DNA of 64,000 bases from Bacteroidales bacterium UBA1173 (GCA_002311655.1 DBYZ01000007.1:2675-66674); one strand, 5' to 3'. Positions 9,301-17,561 are shown, numbered from the stretch's first letter. The notes: generated by a model not told the origin, from the letters alone. Made by a program: numbers and translations.

Positions 9301-9549
9301 GGTGTGGAAGAAATCGAAAATGAAAACGAATTTGTTATTTATCCCAATCCATCCCATGATGTCCTATTCGTAAAGACGTGCCAAGGCGCGTCTCTACAAT
9401 CGGAATACCGCATCACAAACATTATGGGACAAACCCTAATGACTGGCGAAATCACATCTGAAAACAAGCAAATTGATGTTTCCTCCTTGACAAATGGAAT
9501 TTATTTTATTACTTTTGCAGGTGAAACACAAAAATTTGTGGTCAAATAA
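6337..9549 (+). CDS. BspA-like LRR + GLUG surface protein with T9SS sorting domain
   Basis: A 1070-residue secreted protein. The signal peptide (1-21, ending VQA) is followed by BspA/LRR_5-type repeats (about 60-350, e.g. ITSVEIPNTVKYIGSWAFY). A module starting CWDGTVADSYDGGNGTPENPYQI holds GLUG-like repeats of the GGIVGY / NCTA type (about 375-740). A globular region (760-985) and a Por-type C-terminal domain (YPNP...YRITNIMGQTL...GIYFITF) complete it. The GLUG module and following region match the whole of the 785-residue protein at 35932-38289, so this is an LRR domain fused to that architecture. A palindromic repeat (9370-9397) lies inside the sorting domain. Expected export is by Sec, then T9SS to the cell surface; an adhesin role is inferred. 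Confidence 0.82.
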   Translation: MKNKLFTLLFLMIIAIGNVQAYNLMGISPSNHVLYFNILDSENHTLSVTFPCNGGNDNYYYNYTKPEGDLIIPATITIGQNTWTIIEITDHAFYECNITSVEIPNTVKYIGSWAFYHTHIKHLTLPESVDAIGERVFVGSWLITLTLPEKDIQYGNGCFAATELTDVVIPDGVTVIPTDMFVNCGFLKHVSFPSTLTNIEHDAFAYCTALQEINIPSSVISIGVWAIGVYNPFRGTSRVSSISVDDGNPVYYSEGNCIIRRDTKTIISGCKNSVIPNDVVEIGIFAFESGVSGALHLPASVTNIQEAAFWNCSGITKIYSFNPYPPSMYVENDIHHSFAHVSRTIPVYVPAGCVEAYRNAQGWNEFENIVENNYCWDGTVADSYDGGNGTPENPYQIATAEQLALLAYQTNNDIGGDAYYVLTEDISLASCTGENIPWISIGIHEYENNNYALHCFTGHFDGGGHTIYGLYQNIENGLDYFGGLFGYTDGAEIKNINMTNCSISGIGGNVGSVVGFASRTDVLNCTAYDSYIRTTGSYTYAGGIVGYAGTPIGVSQINEPAFRISNCRVESVIVESSLYAGGIVGCVNDESDNAQYHISNCSTDNTQYFHVKGMRVGGIVGGMNYCTVEGCVNNSIVYGTGTGYGGSLCVGGIVGSNLSGGVISNSYNRGSVVTDYCYAGGIVGFSMGDVHNVYNTGEISAQETGYLGNIVGFIQSGQPYNCYWLENGLPGEGYPGVPYTIMTVATSFHQGATPTSWILDEPMFGTNDLLEALNHSAYENYTWFEDVDLSNDGFPVFVYNEPNYPLLGSEWYYEITNDDGSVTYQYLEMAADTTINDHPIHILVRINTLYDKDKTDIITHEYIYERNDKVYWWNKTLNEFTILYDFGAEEGDEWEIKVGNESITVHVDAVEQYIYESRQLKMLRVRDDADIFSGEIVCGIGHLTSFFPEKLMAKGCRVEGIRCFWQNGELVFHYGEQDCDEIYEEHHFGVEEIENENEFVIYPNPSHDVLFVKTCQGASLQSEYRITNIMGQTLMTGEITSENKQIDVSSLTNGIYFITFAGETQKFVVK
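9370..9397. repeat. imperfect GTAAAGACG...CGTCTCTAC palindrome inside a coding sequence
   Basis: The arms GTAAAGACG and CGTCTCTAC pair with one mismatch, and the inner TGCC/GGCG continues the stem. It is translated as part of the T9SS domain of the preceding gene (VKTCQGASLQ). A similar TAGAGACG/CGTCTCTA hairpin is intergenic at 61916-61942, so this looks like a dispersed repeat captured by the gene. Confidence 0.55.
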
Positions 9550-9562
9550 AAACTAATAAATT

Positions 9563-11824
9563 ATGAAAAAGTTTTTATCAATTTTAGCGATTTGCTTCAG
9601 CCTCTTAACCTCGCTGACAGCACAAAACATCTGGAAACCGTTTAGTATATATGGATGTGATTATATAGGAACTACTAGTGATGGTAGCGTTTTTGCAGCT
9701 TCGTATGGCGATTTATATCGTTTTCAAAGCGAAGGCACTGGCACTACATTTAACATGGTTCTTGAGGACCAATGCTTCAACACTTCTGGTTGTACTATCA
9801 ATAGAAATGACAGAATTTTCATAACTAATTCTCCGATAGTATTATATTCGGACGACTATGGAGACAGTTGGCAACAGACTTCACCTATACCGGCAACTAG
9901 TTGGGTCCGCGGTTTGTATTCTAAATCAAACAACGTGTTTTTAGGCTGGACAACAAATGAAATATTTTGGACATTAGATGGAGGCTCTACATGGGAAATG
10001 AAAACATTAGGTTATGGTAGCATAAGTTGTGTTTTAATTACTGATACAGATGATGTTTTCACCAGTATTTACGGTAATAACCCAACAACATCTGGTATAT
10101 ACCATTCCTCACTATCAAACATGCAAAACTGGAATCTTGCCGCCTTTCAAAGATCCTCGATACATCAAATGATAATGCATCCTGACGGGAGTATAATCGC
10201 GAGCAATTGCGGAGGTCAAATAAGCGGATTTCATCATGAGCCCGGATTTTACCTCATTGACGGAACAACTAATGAATATGGCATGGTTCATGATATCGCG
10301 ATTTCCGATTACGGCATTGTATACCATATGGAACATACGGACGGCAATCATGTAAATTTGTTTTATTCAACAGACCATGGTGAGCATTTTTATGGTGTTG
10401 GAGAAGAAGTGACCATCACCCCTAATAAAAACTACTATCTTTATAATGGTAATGATAACCATCTCTATTTTTTGTATGACGATTACTATTGTAAGAAATC
10501 ACAGGCAAATTCTGACGGAATATCAGGTATCACTGGCACTTTAACAAAAATAGAAGCTCCATACTTCGAAAATAACATTAATAACATGCGGTTTGCAATA
10601 GCCACTGGTGATGACAGTTATTATTATACGATGATCGACGGTTTTTGGCCAAATCCAGATGCCACTGAGCTTATCATTAAATATGACACTATCCAATTAG
10701 GCACAGAGATAGAAGTCTCTGGAAAGTACTACGACATGTCGGATGATAATGGTAATACTTTCACAGTAGTTGACATACAAAACCACAAAAATGGAACACA
10801 TAGTTATATGACTGGTTATACTCTATTTGGATGGCATGGTTATGCACATATCACTGATGTTTATGGGAATCCGTATTATTTATTAGCCATTGACGGTGAG
10901 TTACAAACCGAAGAACCAATTGTTTTTAATGGAACAACCATAAATGAAGATGTTCACACTTTTATTGGAACCATAGAGATTATAAATGGCTATGATTATC
11001 CAATATTCAATTTGTTAGATGTATTCCCTGGTACTGTTATTGGTCCCATTGATTTGAATTTCAATACTACAATAACAACAAATGAACTGTATATAACAAC
11101 ACCTTTTAATGAAATCAACCGCCTTTCGTGCAACTATGAAACTCAGGTTTATTTTCTGACAACCAACGATAAACTAATCAATGAACATTGGTACGAACCT
11201 CTTTGGGGTGAAGATATTATTTCAACAATTTCAGGAATCAGCGGTATTCATTACGACATATATGGTAATGAGTTTCACACTGTCGAGATTAGAGAATTGG
11301 AGAGTGTCGGTGAAAGAAGTATATATGGGCAACTCGAGCCGACATGTTATCCTCCTATGGGACCATATCCTCCAATTGGTCTTGATATAGCAATTGTTTC
11401 GGATGGATTTGAGTATTTTATCGATAATCCGCATGGAGACGGTTTTGAACCTTATTGTATAATCGAAAATGACACTTTGCCTTTTTATCAAGATATAATA
11501 GCCTCTTTTTCAACATCTTATATGTTCACAGGCGGAAGCAACACTCCTCATTTTAAAGTTCATATAGATGACATATGGCAATATATTACTTCTGTTACGG
11601 AATCAATTTCAAGTGGTTTCATAATTTATCCAAATCCAACAGAAGGAATCATATATGTTTCATCAGATAGTTATGGAGAATACCGAATCACAAACCTAAT
11701 GGGGCAGACAATAATGTCTGGCAATATCGAATTAGAAACCCAGCAAATTGATGCTTCATCTTTGCCAGAAGGAATGTATTTCATCACCATTGGCAATGCG
11801 ACAACGAAATTCTTGAAAAACTAA
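9563..11824 (+). CDS. secreted BNR/propeller-like protein with T9SS sorting domain
   Basis: A 753-residue protein with signal MKKFLSILAICFSLLTSLTAQ. Repeats such as VLYSDDYGDSWQQTS and IFWTLDGGSTWEMKT (about residues 90-160) and FYSTDHGEHF resemble BNR/sortilin propeller blades. The middle is unassigned. The C-terminus (about 680-753) is a Por secretion domain: FIIYPNPTEGIIYVSS, YRITNLMGQTIMSG, GMYFITI. It starts 13 bp after the LRR/GLUG gene, so the two are probably co-transcribed and co-exported by T9SS. The ligand or substrate is unknown. Confidence 0.75.
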   Translation: MKKFLSILAICFSLLTSLTAQNIWKPFSIYGCDYIGTTSDGSVFAASYGDLYRFQSEGTGTTFNMVLEDQCFNTSGCTINRNDRIFITNSPIVLYSDDYGDSWQQTSPIPATSWVRGLYSKSNNVFLGWTTNEIFWTLDGGSTWEMKTLGYGSISCVLITDTDDVFTSIYGNNPTTSGIYHSSLSNMQNWNLAAFQRSSIHQMIMHPDGSIIASNCGGQISGFHHEPGFYLIDGTTNEYGMVHDIAISDYGIVYHMEHTDGNHVNLFYSTDHGEHFYGVGEEVTITPNKNYYLYNGNDNHLYFLYDDYYCKKSQANSDGISGITGTLTKIEAPYFENNINNMRFAIATGDDSYYYTMIDGFWPNPDATELIIKYDTIQLGTEIEVSGKYYDMSDDNGNTFTVVDIQNHKNGTHSYMTGYTLFGWHGYAHITDVYGNPYYLLAIDGELQTEEPIVFNGTTINEDVHTFIGTIEIINGYDYPIFNLLDVFPGTVIGPIDLNFNTTITTNELYITTPFNEINRLSCNYETQVYFLTTNDKLINEHWYEPLWGEDIISTISGISGIHYDIYGNEFHTVEIRELESVGERSIYGQLEPTCYPPMGPYPPIGLDIAIVSDGFEYFIDNPHGDGFEPYCIIENDTLPFYQDIIASFSTSYMFTGGSNTPHFKVHIDDIWQYITSVTESISSGFIIYPNPTEGIIYVSSDSYGEYRITNLMGQTIMSGNIELETQQIDASSLPEGMYFITIGNATTKFLKN

Positions 11825-11836
11825 CAAGTTTTTGTA

Positions 11837-11903
11837 GAATATGCAAAAAATCAGGCCTAGCGGTGATTTCGAAGAAATTACCCAGACTGATTTTTGCATA
11901 TTC
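11837..11903. repeat. long imperfect hairpin 1 between the T9SS gene and metG
   Basis: The outer arms GAATATGCAAAAAATCAG (11837-11854) and CTGATTTTTGCATATTC (11887-11903) pair over 17 bp with one bulged A. Inside, GGTGATTTC/GAAATTACC form a second stem with loop GAA. It begins 12 bp after the stop codon and may serve as a terminator or be a mobile palindrome. Confidence 0.7.
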
Positions 11904-11933
11904 GGAAAAAACCATTCACATTTTGTTTTTCAA

Positions 11934-11989
11934 ATAGAGTAAAAATTAGACCTTAGAAAGGACAGCTTTCGAGACTAATTTTACTCTAT
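11934..11989. repeat. long imperfect hairpin 2 before metG
   Basis: The arms ATAGAGTAAAAATTAG (11934-11949) and CTAATTTTACTCTAT (11975-11989) pair over 15 bp with one bulged A, with an inner GAAAG/CTTTC stem. It has the same design as hairpin 1, which lies 30 bp away, but a different sequence. Confidence 0.7.
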
Positions 11990-12025
11990 CTGAAAAAACT
12001 ATTCCATTTTTTCAATAAAAAATAC

Positions 12026-12033
12026 TATTTTTG
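12026..12033 (+). promoter_or_regulatory. -7 box for metG
   Basis: TATTTTTG (TAnnTTTG consensus) lies 21 bp before the metG ATG at 12055. This box also argues against a longer reading of metG from a TTG at 12031. Confidence 0.6.
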
Positions 12034-12054
12034 CACCTTGAAAATTTTGCGAAA

Positions 12055-14109
12055 ATGGAAAAGAATTTCAAACGTTATCTGATAACAACAGCGCTTCCTT
12101 ACGCCAACGGCCCGGTGCACATCGGCCACCTCGCCGGCGTCTACGTCCCTGCCGACACCTACGTCCGCTACCTCCGCATGAAAGGTGAAGACGTACTGTT
12201 TATCGGCGGTTCCGACGAACACGGAGTGCCTGTCACCATCAAAGCTGAAAAAGAAGGCGTCACACCTCAGGATATCGTCGACCGTTACCACGAGATGATT
12301 AAGAAATCATTCGAGGACTTCGGCATGAGCTATGACATCTACTCACGTACAACATCGAAGATTCATCACGCCACAGCGGCTGAGTTCTTCGAGAAACTGT
12401 ACAAAGAAGGCAAGTTCATCGAACGTGAGACTGAGCAGTTCTTTGACCCTGAGCGCAACAAGTTCTTGAGCGACCGCTACATCATCGGAACATGCCCGAA
12501 ATGCGGCAACGACCGCGCTTACGGCGACCAGTGCGAGAAATGCGGCAGCACCCTCAGCCCTGAAGAGCTCATCGACCCGCATTCAGCCATCAGCGGCGCC
12601 AAACTGGTGAAAAAGATGACGAAACACTGGTACCTGCCTCTCGAACAATACGAGACATGGCTCCGCCAGTGGATTCTCGAAGGACATAAGGAATGGAAAA
12701 CCAACGTCTACGGCCAGGTGAAGAGCTGGCTCGACGGCGGACTGCAGCCTCGTGCAGTCACCCGCGACCTCGACTGGGGCGTGCCGGTGCCTGTTGAAGG
12801 CGCCGAAGGCAAGGTTCTCTACGTGTGGTTCGACGCTCCTATCGGATATATCTCAAACACCAAGGAAATCTGCGAGAAACGTGGAGACAACTGGGAGAAA
12901 TGGTGGAAATCAGAGGATACCAAGATGGTGCATTTCATCGGAAAAGACAACATCGTGTTCCACTGCATCATCTTCCCGTGCATGCTCAAAGCTTACGGCG
13001 ACGGCTACATAGTGCCTGAAAACGTGCCTGCCAACGAGTTCCTCAACCTCGAAAATGACAAGATCTCGACATCGCGCAACTGGGCAGTGTGGTTGCATGA
13101 ATATCTGCAGGAATTCCCCGGAAAACAAGATATCCTGCGCTATGTTTTAACTGCAAACGCTCCTGAAACAAAAGATAACAACTTCACTTGGAAAGACTAT
13201 CAAGACAGAAACAATAACGAGCTTCTCGCTATCTTCGGAAACTTCGTCAACCGTATTTTGGTTTTGACACACAAATATTACGAAGGCGCAGTTCCGGCAT
13301 TGGAAAACCTCAACGATCGCGACAAGGAAGTCATCGCTGAGATGAACCAATATCCTGAAAAGATCGGCAAACTCATCGAAAACTACAAGTTCCGCGAAGG
13401 CGTGAGCGAACTGATGAACCTCGCACGTTTGGGCAACCGTTATCTCACCGAAAACGAGCCTTGGAAACAGTTCAAGACCGACCCTGAGCGCACCAAGACA
13501 GTGATGGCGCTTTCGTTACAGATGGTGGCAAAACTTGCTATCCTTAGCGAGCCGTTCCTGCCATTCAGCGCAAAGAAACTTCAAAAGATGATTGGTCTCG
13601 AGGTGACAAGTTGGAACCAGGCTGATGCCACGATTTTGCTCAGCGCCGGTCATGTCATCGGACAGCCGGAGTTGCTGTTCGAAAAGATCGAAGACAGCGT
13701 CGTGGAAGCACAGATTAAGAAGCTGGAAGACACCAAGAAACAAAACGAACTCAACGCATGGAAACCTGCCGACGTCAAGCCAACAGTGAGTTTCGACGAC
13801 TTCGGAAAGGTCGATATCCGCGTGGGTACAGTGCTCGAATGCACCAAGGTGCCAAAGGCCGACAAACTGCTGCAGTTCCTCATCGACGACGGCATGGAGA
13901 AACGCACCATCGTGAGCGGCATCGCCAAATATTATCCCGACCCGCAGGTGCTAGTTGGCAAGCAGGTATGCTTCATCGCCAACTTCGAGCCACGCAAGCT
14001 CAAAGGTGTCGAGAGTCAGGGCATGATACTCTCAGCCGAGGATAAAGACGGCCGTCTGGTCGTGGTGACCCCAAGCGAGATGGTAGCACCAGGCTGCTCA
14101 GTAGGATAA
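12055..14109 (+). CDS. metG: methionine--tRNA ligase with C-terminal tRNA-binding domain
   Basis: Charges tRNA-Met with methionine in the cytoplasm. The 684-residue protein carries the class I signature HIGH at residues 22-25, a zinc-knuckle region with paired CxxC motifs (CPKCGN, CEKCGS), the KISTS form of KMSKS, and an anticodon-binding helical domain. A C-terminal Trbp111-like OB fold (about 575-684, starting FGKVDIRVGTVLEC) is used for dimerisation and tRNA binding. The start MEKNFKRYLITTALPYANG at 12055 is preferred because the longer frame would begin inside the -7 box. Confidence 0.96.
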   Translation: MEKNFKRYLITTALPYANGPVHIGHLAGVYVPADTYVRYLRMKGEDVLFIGGSDEHGVPVTIKAEKEGVTPQDIVDRYHEMIKKSFEDFGMSYDIYSRTTSKIHHATAAEFFEKLYKEGKFIERETEQFFDPERNKFLSDRYIIGTCPKCGNDRAYGDQCEKCGSTLSPEELIDPHSAISGAKLVKKMTKHWYLPLEQYETWLRQWILEGHKEWKTNVYGQVKSWLDGGLQPRAVTRDLDWGVPVPVEGAEGKVLYVWFDAPIGYISNTKEICEKRGDNWEKWWKSEDTKMVHFIGKDNIVFHCIIFPCMLKAYGDGYIVPENVPANEFLNLENDKISTSRNWAVWLHEYLQEFPGKQDILRYVLTANAPETKDNNFTWKDYQDRNNNELLAIFGNFVNRILVLTHKYYEGAVPALENLNDRDKEVIAEMNQYPEKIGKLIENYKFREGVSELMNLARLGNRYLTENEPWKQFKTDPERTKTVMALSLQMVAKLAILSEPFLPFSAKKLQKMIGLEVTSWNQADATILLSAGHVIGQPELLFEKIEDSVVEAQIKKLEDTKKQNELNAWKPADVKPTVSFDDFGKVDIRVGTVLECTKVPKADKLLQFLIDDGMEKRTIVSGIAKYYPDPQVLVGKQVCFIANFEPRKLKGVESQGMILSAEDKDGRLVVVTPSEMVAPGCSVG

Positions 14110-14117
14110 TATATTGA

Positions 14118-14492
14118 TTATCTTCGACTTAACATCGGATAGAACGCATTTTCAATATGGTCTATCCGATGTTCGTTGTTTTTGTCGATCACGATAGCCA
14201 CGATGTCAAAGCGCACCTCAACATCGAGGTTGTTACGCTCAACATACGACTCCGCAGCCCAAATCAAATAACGTTGTTTGTATTTGTCAACAGTCTCCTC
14301 CGGGTCAACGAGACACTGTACACGACGAGTCTTAACCTCCACAATCACAAGCTCTTTGCCATCCATCGCAATAATGTCGATCTCCTTGTGACCGCAGACC
14401 CAGTTCTGTTCTATAATCTGATAGCCCTTAGCCACCAGAAAATCCTTGGCAAGTTTCTCGCCAAGATGTCCTAATTCATTATGTTCAGCCAT
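14118..14492 (-). CDS. YraN family (UPF0102) endonuclease-like protein
   Basis: A 124-residue protein of the YraN family: GHLGEKLAKDFLVAKGYQIIEQNW, then KEIDIIAMD and VIVEVKTRR. The D...ExK arrangement is that of a restriction-endonuclease-like nuclease core. The biological role of the family is not settled. The gene converges with metG (8-bp gap) and lies downstream of polA on the same strand, separated from it by a 15-bp-stem hairpin. Confidence 0.88.
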   Translation of the reverse strand: MAEHNELGHLGEKLAKDFLVAKGYQIIEQNWVCGHKEIDIIAMDGKELVIVEVKTRRVQCLVDPEETVDKYKQRYLIWAAESYVERNNLDVEVRFDIVAIVIDKNNEHRIDHIENAFYPMLSRR

Positions 14493-14503
14493 TTTAGTCT
14501 TTA

Positions 14504-14564
14504 GTTTTTAGTCTTTAGACTTTAGTCGTCGTCCACTAAAGACTAACGACTAAAGACTAAAAAC
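14504..14564. repeat. 15-bp inverted repeat of TTTAGTCTTTAG type between polA and yraN
   Basis: GTTTTTAGTCTTTAG (14504-14518) and CTAAAGACTAAAAAC (14550-14564) are perfect complements. The 31-nt interior repeats the same TTTAGTC/ACTAAAGAC words. It could act as a terminator or attenuator after polA on the minus strand. Confidence 0.65.
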
Positions 14565-14567
14565 TCA

Positions 14568-17357
14568 TTAATGCGCCTCCAGCCAATTTTCTCCCGTGTT
14601 CAATTCAACAACAACCGGGATATTCAGCGGCAGCGCATTTGTCATCTTATCATTAACTATTTCTTTTAAAATCTCCAGTTCATCGAGACAAGCATCGAAG
14701 ACAAGTTCGTCGTGGACCTGAAGTATCATCTTCGATTTTAAGTCTCTGTTTATCAATTCATTATGAATGTTTGCCATCGCAATCTTTATCATGTCGGCAG
14801 AACTTCCCTGAATAGGGGCGTTCACGGCGTTGCGTTCGGCAAAGTTGCGCACCACGCTGTTCGATGCGTTTATGTCGCGCAGATAACGCCTACGACCGAG
14901 CATAGTCTCCACATATCCATGCTGACGCGCAAACTCAATGTTATTTTTTATATATTGTTGAATACCAACGTATTCCGTAAAATAACTCTCGATAATAGAA
15001 GCCGCTTCAGTGCGAGAGATGCCTAATCTTTCCGCCAAACCGAATGCCGACATTCCATAAATGATTCCAAAGTTCACCGCTTTGGCGTGACGGCGCATGT
15101 CTTTCGAAACCTCCTCAATCGGCACTTTATACACTCGAGCCGCCGTAGCCGCATGAATATCAAGACCTTCGCGGAATGCCTCAGTCATCGCAGGGTCACC
15201 GCTCAGATGCGTGATGATTCTAAGCTCAATTTGCGAATAATCGGCCGCCAAAAGGATATGATTCTTATCACGAGGCACGAAAGCCTTGCGAATCTCACGT
15301 CCGCGCTCAGTCCTTACAGGAATATTCTGCAGATTCGGATTTGTCGAACTTAACCTTCCAGTCGCCGTAACCGCCTGATTATAAGAGGTATGCACAAGAC
15401 CGTCTTCCTTGCTAATAATGTTCGGCAGAGCATCCACATAAGTCGATTTAAGCTTCGTAAGTCCTCGATAATCAAGGATTTTCTGAATTATCGGATGTTT
15501 GTCGATGACTTTCATCAGCACCTCTTCACCTGTCGGATACTGACCGGTTTTTGTCTTCTTGGCAGGTGCTTTTATCTGCATCTTATCAAACAAAACCTCA
15601 CCCAACTGACGTGGTGAAGCTATGTTAAACCTCTCGCCTGCATATTCAAATATCTGATTTTCAATCTCTTGAATCTCTTTTGCCATCTGCTCGCTGATCT
15701 GACCGAGGTTATTGCTGTCGATTTTCACTCCGTTCGCTTCCATAGTGGCAAGCACCGGCACCAGCGGCATCTCAATCTCTTCAAACAGCTTAATCAGCTG
15801 ATTTTCAATGAGAATCGGCTTAAATTTCTCATAAAACTGATAGTTGATATCCGCATTTTCCGCCGAATTGTTCGTGATCTGATAATTCAGATACACATCG
15901 GCAAGGTAATCCATAGTGTGCCTCTGCTCCGGCTCTATGAGATAATGCGCAATCATGGTGTCGAACAGCTTGTTTTTCAACACGATACCATGCTTATTTA
16001 ATACCGAAATGACAGCTTTCAGATTATGCCCGATGATGGTTTTCGAAGGGTCAGAAAACACATTCACCAGTACCGTCATTCCGAGCGTAGTCGAGGAATC
16101 ACCGCCATCGGATTGTTTCGAATTATTCATATGCCGGTGATTTCTCCATTCCGCTCCACTCCAGTCGAAATGACAATGGTATGCCTCATATGCCTTCACC
16201 GAAAACGCAATCCCCTTATCATCAATATCCACAGCGAAAACCTCAGCATTTTCAAGCACTTTTATTAGATTAGTGACCTCCTCATCAGTCTTCACAACCT
16301 TATAATCGTGCGCCACCGAAGAAGCAGTGGCTTTTGAAGAGAAAAGTGAGTATTCAGAGTTCTCTAAGCCATCTGAAAGCTCAGAAAACAAATCCGGCTC
16401 CTTATTGGCAACTGTTTTTGTTTCAACTTTAGTTTCCTGTATCTTTTTATTGTTTGTCTCAACAATCCCCTTATAATCACTCACAAATTTCTTCGCAAAA
16501 GTTCTAAACTCCAGCTCCTCGAAAATCTCAAGTAACTCCTTGATATTCGGCGTTTTAAGCTTCAGTTCCTCAGCATCGAATTCCACCGGCACATCGGTGT
16601 TAATTGTCGCGAGCATCTTCGACATCCTACCTTGTTCCTCAAAATTTATGACGTTTTCCTTCATTTTGCCTTTCAGCTCATCGACATGCTCAAACAGACC
16701 TTCCATCGAGCCATATTGCTGAATAAATTTGGCGGCAGTTTTCTCTCCGACGCCTGGAATTCCAGGTATGTTATCAGCAGCATCACCCCAAAGTCCAAGT
16801 ATGTCAATAAGTTGCGTCGGAGTGTTGATGCCGTATTTCTCGCACACTTCTTTCGGTCCCATCACCATGGCTGGGTCGCCGAATTTGGCAGGTTTGTAAA
16901 TGAAAATATTGTCGCTCACCAACTGCCCGAAGTCCTTATCGGGAGTCATCATATATGTGAGAAAGCCAGTTTTTTCAGCCTTTTTCGCCAATGTTCCAAT
17001 CACATCGTCAGCCTCGAAACCCTCAACAGCGTAAATCGGGATGTTGAATCCCTTGATAATCTTTATTATATAAGGTATCGACGCCCTCAAATCTGGCGGC
17101 ATCTCCTCGCGGTTTGCCTTGTAGTCACAGAAACTGTCGGTGCGCAGGGTAGGGGCACCCAAATCGAAAGCTATTCCCAGATGCGACGGTTTCTCGTTTC
17201 TTATCACCTCATAAAGCGTATTCAAAAATCCTATAATCGCAGACGTGTTTAGTCCCTTCGACGTCATCCTCGGATTCTTGTTCAGCGCAAAAAACGCCCT
17301 GTAAATCAACGCATAAGCATCCAAAAAGAAGACTTTTTCTGTATCTTTAGTGATCAT
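14568..17357 (-). CDS. polA: DNA polymerase I, with degenerate 3'-5' exonuclease domain and repeat-derived insert
   Basis: A 929-residue family A polymerase for gap filling and primer removal. Residues 1-300 are the 5'-nuclease (FFLDAYALIYRAFFAL, EGFEADDVIGT, GDAADNIPGIPGVGEKTA). Residues 560-929 are the polymerase, with motif A DYSQIELRI, motif B RRHAKAVNFGIIYG and motif C QVHDELVFD. The proofreading domain between them looks inactive: exo I reads FAVDIDDKGIAFS instead of DTETTGL, and exo II reads GHNLKAVISVL, with V where the metal-binding D should be. Residues about 396-428 are encoded by a REPIN repeat read in frame. The ATG at 17357 is 17 bp from a good -7 box. Confidence 0.93.
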   Translation of the reverse strand: MITKDTEKVFFLDAYALIYRAFFALNKNPRMTSKGLNTSAIIGFLNTLYEVIRNEKPSHLGIAFDLGAPTLRTDSFCDYKANREEMPPDLRASIPYIIKIIKGFNIPIYAVEGFEADDVIGTLAKKAEKTGFLTYMMTPDKDFGQLVSDNIFIYKPAKFGDPAMVMGPKEVCEKYGINTPTQLIDILGLWGDAADNIPGIPGVGEKTAAKFIQQYGSMEGLFEHVDELKGKMKENVINFEEQGRMSKMLATINTDVPVEFDAEELKLKTPNIKELLEIFEELEFRTFAKKFVSDYKGIVETNNKKIQETKVETKTVANKEPDLFSELSDGLENSEYSLFSSKATASSVAHDYKVVKTDEEVTNLIKVLENAEVFAVDIDDKGIAFSVKAYEAYHCHFDWSGAEWRNHRHMNNSKQSDGGDSSTTLGMTVLVNVFSDPSKTIIGHNLKAVISVLNKHGIVLKNKLFDTMIAHYLIEPEQRHTMDYLADVYLNYQITNNSAENADINYQFYEKFKPILIENQLIKLFEEIEMPLVPVLATMEANGVKIDSNNLGQISEQMAKEIQEIENQIFEYAGERFNIASPRQLGEVLFDKMQIKAPAKKTKTGQYPTGEEVLMKVIDKHPIIQKILDYRGLTKLKSTYVDALPNIISKEDGLVHTSYNQAVTATGRLSSTNPNLQNIPVRTERGREIRKAFVPRDKNHILLAADYSQIELRIITHLSGDPAMTEAFREGLDIHAATAARVYKVPIEEVSKDMRRHAKAVNFGIIYGMSAFGLAERLGISRTEAASIIESYFTEYVGIQQYIKNNIEFARQHGYVETMLGRRRYLRDINASNSVVRNFAERNAVNAPIQGSSADMIKIAMANIHNELINRDLKSKMILQVHDELVFDACLDELEILKEIVNDKMTNALPLNIPVVVELNTGENWLEAH
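16075..16174. repeat. REPIN-family element inside polA (locus B)
   Basis: A 100-bp element: left arm GTCATTCCGAGCGTAGTCG, interior with GAATTATTCATATGCCGGTGA, right arm GATTTCTCCATTCCGCTCC ending CAGTCGAAATGAC. It keeps the polA frame open and adds about 33 residues with no counterpart in family A polymerases. Confidence 0.85.
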
Positions 17358-17373
17358 AATTTCATATTTTTTG

Positions 17374-17381
17374 CAAAGATA
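17374..17381 (-). promoter_or_regulatory. -7 box for polA
   Basis: CAAAGATA on the plus strand reads TATCTTTG towards polA, fitting TAnnTTTG, 17 bp before the ATG. Confidence 0.6.
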
Positions 17382-17445
17382 AAAATTTCATAACAATTGT
17401 TGATAACTTTTTCAAAAACCACAATCTTTTTTCAAAATATCTTTT

Positions 17446-17453
17446 TATCTTTG
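17446..17453 (+). promoter_or_regulatory. -7 box for the AlbA_2 regulator gene
   Basis: TATCTTTG fits the TAnnTTTG consensus and lies 108 bp before the ATG at 17562, back to back with the polA promoter. The long leader shows no clear structure. Confidence 0.5.
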
Positions 17454-17561
17454 CGAAGTAAATAAGAACTGAAAACTCTTTTCCTTCCAAAGAGATTGTT
17501 TTGTTTTTAATGCGCCCAGACAACGTACAAATTACTTTTATTAACAATATAATATAAAACT

